Source: Pyrrhosoma nymphula (lineage: Eukaryota > Arthropoda > Insecta > Odonata > Coenagrionidae). Taken from it: a stretch of DNA of 64,000 nt. The notes beneath the pieces are model-generated. The model saw nothing but the letters and a program-made list of their open reading frames with translations, had not been told where the DNA came from and searched no databases. Below are positions 56,687 through 64,000 of the stretch, in pieces. Numbering within the stretch: position 1 is the first letter of the stretch; every line of letters starts with the position of its first letter. Location: NCBI GenBank assembly GCA_963573305.1, contig OY754327.1:139850855-139914854 (forward strand). The letters run 5' to 3'. Position numbers and translations under genes: made by a program.

Positions 56687-57435
56687 TTACCCAGATGCAG
56701 GTGGTAGAGGGGGTGCAAGTGAACGTCCTTGCACCCCCCCTGCTCTCGCCAATGGTTTCACATAGTCTCCGATTACATATTTTTGCGTGAATATGAAAAC
56801 CTTATGGACCTTGTAAATGACCAACCCTTTTTTCACATAATACTGTAAATTTCTTCTGGGCAGTAGATAATGTTTTTTGTCCAGAAATGTCGTACATAGT
56901 TTTTGGTTAAACTTGTGCGGCGCCAGGGGGTTTTCGTGATGAACCTCATGAAGCTCGGTGGGACAACAAAGCCCCATCAGAACTAAAATTCAGCGATCGT
57001 TATTCTTCGCCAATCGGCTGGAAGTTCCTTCAACGTGCTCAATGCACAGTTTTTCACACATCACGCATGAGTACAAGCCGTTTATGTCCATGAACAATAT
57101 ACATTCATCTGACTTTCCTTCGACATTGGCATATCTCTTTATTCATTGTGAATCTCCTCCTGTGATGATTTCTTTCATCAAAACGTATAATTCGGGATCT
57201 GTTATGATTTTAAACTCGGAGAGGTTCATTTAGCGGCTGCCTTATCATGTGTACGATGGTATGCCTAGGAAATAAACTGGGTCACATTTGTAAGTAAAGA
57301 ATTATGCACCCCGGAAGGACTCGAACACTACCGTCAACAATGCGACTTCCAGATGGAGATAAAAATCATAATACTCTTTGATGGTCAGCAGGCATTCCTT
57401 ATAGAATACGTCGAAGGCGACAGCCTTATCCTGCT
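56687..57435 (-). pseudogene. Family B DNA polymerase (protein-primed, viral type), C-terminal half
   Basis: On the minus strand, in drifting frames: the third exonuclease region EYYDFYLHLEVALLTVVFE (about 57310-57365), a ITGGDSQ...KRYANVEGK segment (about 57120-57170), the motif A-like FMDINGLYSCVM (about 57070-57110) and a palm segment LQYYVKKGLVIYKVHKVF near 56800. This is the DNA_pol_B_2 family used by bidnaviruses, Polintons/Mavericks and adintoviruses. Motif C is missing: homology ends near 56750 in a C/G-rich junction. Stops and frameshifts make it inactive. Confidence 0.75.
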
Positions 57436-57461
57436 GAATTCCCGTGAAATTGCTACACCAA

Positions 57462-57680
57462 GGCGAGGACTTTACCCCGGTGGCGGTGGAGTAAAGTCCT
57501 CGCCTGCTAATCCGAGGGTCGCGGGTTCGAGTCCTGCCTGGGTCGGTCTTTTGCATGCCCAGGGAATAGGTGTTTCTGTCAAGTTCTGGTGGTTCGGCCC
57601 CTGAGAAACCTGATGACAAGTCAACTTATCGGGATCGCAGGGGCATACGGACCACCAGAATCGTCCGAGAGAAAAAAAGC
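57462..57680 (+). repeat. tRNA-like SINE inserted in the polymerase relic
   Basis: The head has GGTGGCGGTGGAGTAAAGTC (A-box-like), CTCGCCTGCTAATCCGAGG (anticodon-arm-like) and GGGTTCGAGTCC (B box). An upstream GGCGAGGACTTTAC is complementary to GTAAAGTCCTCGCC in the head. The body holds a hairpin (TTCTGGTGGT...ACCACCAGAA, 57584-57660) and an A-rich end (57671-57677). It falls exactly between two otherwise adjoining polymerase segments. Confidence 0.65.
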
Positions 57681-58701
57681 CTCATCATTAGCTGGTAGAG
57701 AGTGAGGCAATTTCTCTATCGAGTCAAACCACTCATATGGGAAGGGCGCTTTTATTTGATATTTTTCGGGCAAAAATTAGGGGAATCGATTGTTTGGGAG
57801 AGAGAATCCAGGGAAGATGTTAAGAAATTTGAACTATCCATTATTCTGAAGCGTGTTTCATCAGCCAGAACGGCCATCACATATATGTTCTCGAAGGATT
57901 TCGCGTTACGTTGAACCGAGGGCCAAATTTGCGAATGGTCTCACGTGATCTTAAATGACTATCATAATCACGGAAATTATGAAAGAGAATTAGTGCGGCA
58001 TTTTCATTATAATTCCAACATCTTTTATGATATGATCCCTTTGTACCATCAATGTAATTGAGTTTACCATGCGATACGTTTTCCCTATTTAAAATTTCGT
58101 TTCCGCAAATCATGCACTTAACCGTCTCAAAACCCGGAAAAAGCGACCACAATTTTATCCAAGAAGACAATGATTTAAATATATGATTAGCAAGCTTAGG
58201 TTCGTCATCTTCAGTATGGATAGCTTTTTTAATTATTTCTCCTTGGCTAACAGCATACCAGCAGTAACTAGATGGATGGTGCTCTCCCGTGCCATCGACG
58301 TAGGCCTCAAAGCCTTCGTAAATGACAAAGTAGTGTTTACTCTTGGGTTTGTTATCAAACCTAATTAAAGGATACTCTACAGTTTTCAGGCGCACGTCTC
58401 ACTTCTCATGCGTATGGTATCGTTTGCAGCCTTCGCAAAATACTCTCGTCGTACCCTTGATTTTATTTCGTAAAAAAGTATCAAATTTTGTGACGAAAGT
58501 GAATTTTTTATTCTTATTAAACATACGTCTTAACTTATTGGAAGAAGTCAGTGGCACATCATAGATAATATTCCCCATTTCGTTAAAAACTTCAATATTA
58601 TATCTACCTGTAGAAATATGCCATGCTGGTAACTCTGATAAATGCACGTTGTCAACATTCACAGGTGGATTTTCATTGGGCCTCTTTTCAATCTGTTTCA
58701 T
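57680..58701 (-). pseudogene. Family B DNA polymerase (protein-primed, viral type), N-terminal half
   Basis: Two minus-strand frames (58701-58399 and 58395-57877) join through a frameshift. They carry the N-terminal region, a CEGCKRYHTHEK zinc-ligand-like patch, KSKHYFVIYEGFEAYVDG with the first exonuclease region (Glu replaces the usual Asp of D-x-E), a CMICGNEIL...YHKRCWN Cys/His cluster, and LILFHNFRDYDSHL, the second exonuclease motif. A FPYEWFDSIEKLP segment follows near 57730. Order and motifs are those of DNA_pol_B_2. The upstream promoter at 59.2 kb and the opposed capsid-like frame suggest an endogenous viral locus. Confidence 0.78.
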
Positions 58702-58704
58702 CTG

Positions 58705-59203
58705 CTACATGTTGTTGAGACTCGTATCACACCCGTGCCCCAACGCCAAACATCCTGCAAATGTGTACTTTATCCTTACCCTTCTCGCGCCAGAGCCCCG
58801 CGAGAAGAATTTCGCGAGAAGAACGTTCCGCCTGTTCCTCGACGTGGGTTGCGGAGTGTTGCTCGGTTGAGAGTGGGCCGCAATGAACCACCAAGCAGCA
58901 TTGCCCGTAAAGGTGAGGCCGGATTCCATCATCTGCGGGAGTGCCTCGATGTCTGTCAGCGTCTCATGGGCGTCACCGAAAAATGCCTCCACCTCAAGCA
59001 TGTCCTCGTCCAGAATTGTGTCTGAAATGCATCCAAGGTGTAGCTCGACTTCCTCCTCGTTTTTCAAGTAAGTAAGCTGAGGGATGCAAAGTTAACTTTA
59101 TTAACTTGACTTCCTCCAAATATGCCGTAGTGAAATTTACGGCATCCTCAAAGGTGGTGGACACCCAAGCTGCAAGGAGAGCGTTGTTCTCACTCTTTGC
59201 CAT
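58705..59203 (-). pseudogene. Unidentified frame at the start of the viral relic
   Basis: From ATG 59203 the minus strand reads MAKSENNALLAAWVSTTFED and on to about 59090, after which the same protein appears to continue in another frame (NEEEVELHLGCISDTILDED, to about 58850). The acidic, Leu-containing sequence has no motif I know. It is preceded by a TATA/Inr pair and followed directly by the polymerase relic, so it is probably a small early viral gene or the polymerase N-terminus. Confidence 0.4.
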
Positions 59204-59250
59204 TGTGATAGACTGATTTTGTGGATGCCGAACAGGCCACTATATAAGGA
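59204..59250 (-). promoter_or_regulatory. TATA plus arthropod initiator, viral-type promoter
   Basis: On the minus strand CCTTATATAG has its TATATA at 59246-59241, TCAGT lies at 59216-59212, about 25 bp downstream, and the ATG follows 9 bp after that. TATA with a TCAGT initiator is the compact promoter of arthropod genes and densovirus-like viruses. The spacing is canonical. Confidence 0.5.
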
Positions 59251-59708
59251 GTTTTGTTTGAGCAACTATTCAAAATGCAACAGTCCAGATCACCTCTAAT
59301 TAATACCATCAATGCAAAGAAATTAATATTTTCTTGAAGGAGGAGTTGACGCTTTCACTATGCGCAGCCCTTTATCGTAAGGCCAATGCAACATTACTTC
59401 ACAACGATCCACCCTCAGCCGTGCCCGTCCCCAAGTATGGCGTATGGACGTGTGCTTTCAGGCAGGACATTTTTTACGGCTGAGATTGGGAGTGGATGTC
59501 CCGCTGAGCCGTTTAGTATAAAGATGTTGGACTGTAGAGAGCGGGTGTGTTATACCTCCGGACATTGGGGGGGGGGGGGGTGTCATAGCTTTAATTCAGA
59601 TCACACAAATAGTAATCAAAGGTAATCATCTGGACGTTTCCAATCATTAAGGTTGCACAAATTATGTGGTTCGCTGTCACGTGCACGGGTGCAAACATAT
59701 ACACAAAA
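59251..59708. other. Non-coding stretch, nothing recognised
   Basis: No gene; a run of G at about 59567-59580. Confidence 0.4.
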
Positions 59709-59813
59709 GAGGGTGAAATTCTCCATGAAAAAATCATTTGACTTGTCTGGGATTCGAATCCGCATCTCCAAGTGTTAAATTCAAATGATTTTTTCATGGC
59801 GAATTTCACCCTC
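59709..59813. repeat. SINE-half foldback
   Basis: Arms 59709-59741 and 59781-59813 match in 32 of 33 positions when inverted. The left arm ends AAAAAATCATTTGA and is followed by CTTGTCTGGGATTCGAATCC, whose GGATTCGAATCC is a self-complementary B box. It is related to the foldback at 13398-13525. Confidence 0.65.
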
Positions 59814-60062
59814 CTTGGTGTAGGTATAGTAGGAAGTTTGTCACAGATAGCGCGCTGATTATGTCGCCTTCGGAGAATATTTCCAACAGGATAGGGTGAT
59901 TTTGTTTTCGCCAAGTAAGATGAAAGATGGTACTTGTGCAAGAAGCGGATGGGAAAAAAAAGAATGTGTAAGCAATTACCGAGGAGGCTTCTAGTTTCTG
60001 TGGCAATACATGCGGTGAATTCAATAATTTTAAACGTTTTCTTCTCTTGCAGTTATCAATCC

Positions 60063-62760
60063 TTAGATTGGTTTGAATATAGACCTCCATTCATCTCTTT
60101 TCTGAGCTTTCCTTTTCATTTCTTCATAGGATGTTGCCCCAGCATCCTTCCTCACTTGAGCCAGATATTGTTCCCTTGGCCTCCCTCTGTATCGTACCCC
60201 CTCCACCATTTCCTCTAACACACTCTTCACTAGAATCACGTGTCTCAATATATGCCCCACCAATTCTGCTGTTCTTTTCACAATACTCTTCCATAGTTCA
60301 TTCCCCTTCTCTCTCACTCTCTTAAACACCTCTTCATTTTTAACTCTGTCCATCCAAATGATTCTCAGCATTCGTCGATAACACGACACTTCAAAAGCAC
60401 CCAGTCTTCTTCTTTCTTCCTTTGCAATGGACCAAGTTTCACTTACGTATAGAGCAATGCTCCACACATAAACTTTTATCAATTTTTTACTTATGTCTAG
60501 GCTGGTTTCTTGCAGTCAAAAGTTTTTTCTTCTTGTTGAAAGCTCTTTTAGCATGAATGTTCTATTTCTAATTTCTCATTTGCATTTTGCGTCACTTGTT
60601 ATTATTGCCCCCAGATATTTGAATTCCTTGACCATTTTTATGCTTTTTCCTTGTATACTTAATTTAAAATTAACATATCCCTCTTTACTGCAAACCATTC
60701 CCTTAGTTTCTTATTGTTAATTCTCATATTGTATTCCTTTCCCATTGTATCTTCAATATTTTTCACTATACTCTGTAGTTCTTCTTCACTTCCTGCGAAG
60801 ATCACTATGTCGTCCGCAAATCTTAGCATCTCCACCTTAATTCCATGTACCTTTACCCCTCCGCTTATCTTTTGGCGTATCTTTTGAATTGCTTCTTCTA
60901 TGTACAGGTTAAAAAAACTGGTGATAAGGCACAGCCCTGTATCACGCCTTTCTGGATCTCTGCTTCTTCCCACTTGTTCCCATTTCTCATTACCGCTTTT
61001 TCATTTACATATATGTTTCATATAACCCTTCTATCTCTGAATTTTACCCCTATTTTATTTAATAAATGAAATAAGTGTTCCCATTTAACATTATCAAAAG
61101 CTTTTTCTATGTCTATGAAAGCCATGCATGTGTTTAGGTTAATGGCGATTCTCTTGTCTAGCAGCGTCCTTAGGGTTAGAATTGCTTCTCGAGTTCCCAT
61201 CTTTTTTCGAAAGCCAAATTATTCTTCACTTATTTCTGAATTGATCTTACCTTCAATTCGGTTAAGTATTATGTTATTAATGATTTTTAGGCATGGCTGA
61301 TTAGGTTAATTGTACGAAATTCTTCGAACCTCGTCGAATGGGCTTTCTTTGGTATTGGTACTACTATGCATCTTTCAAGGTCATTTGGTATTACACCCTT
61401 TTCATGTATGTCCTTGACCATTTCAAACAGTGCATCTTTTGTTCCAGTTCCACATTCTTGAATCAATTCGGCTGGTATAGCATCAATCTCCGGCGATTTA
61501 TCGTTTTTAATTCTATTCAATGCCATTTCAAATTCTGTTTTCAAAATTCCATCCCCTAAGTCATCTTCATGAATTTCTTCTACCTTCTCTAGAAAGTTTC
61601 CTGGTTGTTTGTCTTTGTACAATCCTTCTAAATAATCTCTTCATCTTTTTGCGGTTTTATCTTCTTCAAACACTACATCACCGTTTTCATTTCTGATGGA
61701 TTTCCCCTGACTATTCCTTCTTTCTCCTAAGAATTTTTTGATCTTTCTATAGGCTGTTTCTATTCTGTTCCATTTCATATCATTATCAGTCTCCTCACAA
61801 GCTTCTTCAAGATATTTCTCTTTTGCCTGACGTACTTTCCTATTAATTTAATTTCTTATCATTTTATACTTCTTTTGGTCTTCTTCACTCCTGCTGTTTT
61901 GAGTTTTCGTCTTTCATCTATTAGGTTTAATATCTCTTCGTTGATCCACTTCCTTCTGTTTAATGTTTTATCCTACTTCAGCACTTCATCAGCGGCATGA
62001 GAAATAGTTACTTTAATTAGTTCCCATTCTTCATTTACATCCTCACACTCCTTCAAGTTCACCTTATTATTTGTTTTCTGCTCATAATCCTTTCTTTATT
62101 GTTCCTCTTTTAATTTCTCCAGAGGCCAATTCAATTTCTTTCTTTTTTCAATCCTGTTAAGCTTTAATACACATTTCATCATGACTAGGTTGTGGTCGCT
62201 GTCTACATCTGCTTCAGGGTAGCTCCTACAGTCTTTAACTTGGTTTTTAAACCTAGATTTTACTATATTATTTGAAAGTATATATAGTATATAGTATATT
62301 TGAAATCTTTTTCTGTCTCCTAGGGTTGTCCATGTATATCTTCTTCTTTTATGGTGCTGGAACCAAGTATTAGCCACCCAAAGTTTCTTACTCCAACAGA
62401 ATTCTACTAACTTATCTCCTCTCTCATTCCTGTCGCCTAATCCATATGCCCCTACTATATCTCCATCGCATCCTTCTCCAATTACAGCATTCATGTCCCC
62501 ACATATTATTAGGTTTTCATCTCCTTTAACCCATTTAATAACTTCATTTATCTGCTCTTAAGTTCTTTCCACCTCGATTTTATCATGACTAGAAGTAGGT
62601 ATGTAGGTTTGAATTATCACAGTATCCTTTGGTTTTGTGTCCAACTTCACCATAATTATCCTTTTATTATATTGCACGTAACCTTTGACTCTTTCTACCG
62701 TGAATTTGCTTATGATGATTCCTACTCCCCCTTGTCCTGGGTTATTTGCTTAGGTACCAG
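60063..62760 (-). pseudogene. Decayed RTE-like LINE, 5'-truncated
   Basis: On the minus strand, from right to left: endonuclease pieces (a GGVGIIISKF-like start near 62730, QTYIPTSS, ICGDMNAVIG near 62490, DVDSDHNLVMMK near 62190), then the RT with DKSPEIDAIPAELI, VVPIPKKAHSTRFEE, TINLISHA, GTREAILTLRTL, the catalytic FIDIEKAFDNVKWE (about 61090-61130), LRFADDIVIFAGS (about 60805-60840), and the C-terminal YVWSIALYVSETW and LVGHILRH. It ends FKPI at 60063. Several frameshifts and stops split it. It belongs to the same broad group as the copies at 25.2 and 30-39 kb but is a different subfamily by sequence. Confidence 0.85.
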
Positions 62761-64000
62761 AATGAAGTGTTTGTTCCTTGGACGGCACTCAGTGTAAGAC
62801 ATTTTTACTTTTGCGATGTAGAGCACTTATGGCGTCGTAGTATTGCAGTGATTGGACAGGCAATGGGCCGGAGGGTCGAGGGCTCATATATAGGTAAAAC
62901 CCGTTAGGGTATCTGGACTGAAACTCATGTGCTTCGATTTTTTTCTGGTCGGAATGTCATTAGAAACCTCAGGAAGTCATAGTTTTACCACAAATATGCG
63001 AATTTCACGTGTATTGTGGCTTTAATCTAGAAGAGTGAATTTATTTTTCAAATCAACCTTCTGGTTGATCACTTATAAATTATCGTGAATCATAAATGAT
63101 TATCCTTATTCTTGACTCCGGGTACGTCCATGCTCAAGCAAAAATTTCAGATGTCTGCATTTTTCTCCGCTAACATTTCGTTTTTCTTGGTGCGAAAATT
63201 CATCGGCACAAGAATAATAATTAATTACTAGCAGACCTGCTGCCTGCTTTGCAGGCAGTCTCTGTCTGGTGTGCTCTTGAGGTAAACTTGGTGTTTTTCC
63301 TTTTTTTTTGCACTACTCAAGTGGAAGCAGTGGGAAATGTGGCTAAATTAGTGTATAAGTTTCCCAAAAATGAAAAAAAAACAATGAGAATAGTTTTTGA
63401 AACAAGTAAATATTTTGGAGTAAAAAAGTCATAATATTAATTTTTCTGTGCAATGCTCACTGTAGTTGACTGAGGAGAGTACCATTTTTGAGATACAGTC
63501 ATTCCGACGATTGGTTAGTCATAGGTAAAAAGATAAGGGCAAATATTCCTCCTTCTATCACACAGAGAGCCACACAGAGCCTAGACATTTTTTGCACATT
63601 CCATTGTTTTAGGTGCCCCATTGGCAATTTTACTTCCGCAAAACAGCAAGGACGGGAGCAATATTTGACATGCATTAACAAATACTGGTAATGAATTATC
63701 TCCGAGGTCAATTTCTCGCACATTTATATAGCATTCGTAATGGTATACGTAATACTTCTAAACTTTCGATGTGAAGTTTGTACCAATATTGAGACAACGG
63801 CACACGCAAATGTATTGAAACATTTACGACATAGGTATTTATCCAGACACTTTAATGCATGGAAAATTCTTGAGGTTCATTTCACTTACGCTAGCTAATC
63901 GTATACCTTATGCAATAAAACCAAATCAAGGGAACGGCAATATCAAAACACTTTTAATTATATTAACGTTTATTTTACAGAAATTTGACATGAATCTTAT
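62761..64000. other. Non-coding stretch to the window end
   Basis: No supported gene. A weak tRNA-like patch near 62830-62890 lacks a proper B box. Confidence 0.5.

Noticed and set aside
62830..62890. tRNA-like patch
   Set aside because: The B-box position reads GGTCGAGGGCT rather than GGTTCGANTCC and arms do not pair.
1..64000. CRISPR arrays, operons, bacterial promoters, phage att sites
   Set aside because: The window is eukaryotic; no regularly spaced short repeats with unique spacers are present and the tandem arrays seen are microsatellite or duplication type.

Overview
This is a eukaryotic, AT-rich, repeat-dominated window with no bacterial features (no operons, no ribosome-binding sites). 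It looks arthropod, most likely from a hemimetabolous insect. The reasons are a delta-tubulin gene, a mix of RTE-like, Jockey/CR1-like, Copia, Penelope-like, hAT, piggyBac, PIF/Harbinger and mariner-like elements, an arthropod-type TATA/TCAGT promoter, and a relic of a DNA virus with a family B polymerase. Species cannot be told from the sequence alone. || Layout. 0-13 kb: mostly non-coding, with a hammerhead-ribozyme-like motif at 124-156, a probable spliced host gene on the + strand (short phase-compatible exons at 4.05, 4.36, 4.63, 11.3 and 12.6 kb), a mariner/pogo-like element (9.02-10.31 kb) and a foldback with a hammerhead core (11.1 kb). 13-18.6 kb: a tRNA-like foldback, a piggyBac-type MITE, then AT-rich sequence with no gene seen. 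18.65-26.6 kb: a 5'-truncated APE-type LINE (minus), a decayed LINE (plus), foldback and G-rich tandem repeats, and a 5'-truncated RTE/BovB-like open frame (plus). 27.2-28.5 kb: the one clear intact host gene, an intronless delta-tubulin (minus). 30.1-39.3 kb: a nest in which an old RTE-like LINE (minus) was split by a nearly intact Copia element (30.73-35.68 kb) and by a hAT-type element (36.17-37.19 kb) that now contains one arm of a 975-bp perfect palindrome. 40-45 kb: hammerhead-like motifs, a 5S rRNA-like sequence, a tRNA-like SINE and a decayed Penelope-like element with RT and GIY-YIG remnants. 47-53.7 kb: long foldbacks, a Harbinger relic lying between inverted hammerhead-like arms, another hammerhead foldback, and a TTA-flanked MITE. 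53.8-59.3 kb: a decayed viral or virus-like locus with a capsid-like reading frame (plus), a family B DNA polymerase (minus) and a TATA/Inr promoter, broken by a MITE and a tRNA-like SINE. 60-62.8 kb: another decayed RTE-like LINE (minus). || How it fits together. The host coding content is small (delta-tubulin and one unidentified spliced gene). The rest is mobile DNA in layers. The recurring oddity is a set of foldback repeats whose apex carries a hammerhead core (CTGANGA, stem II, GAAAC-NNNN-GTC). They probably relate to Penelope-like retroelements, which are known to carry hammerheads, and one of them has jumped into one LTR of the Copia copy.
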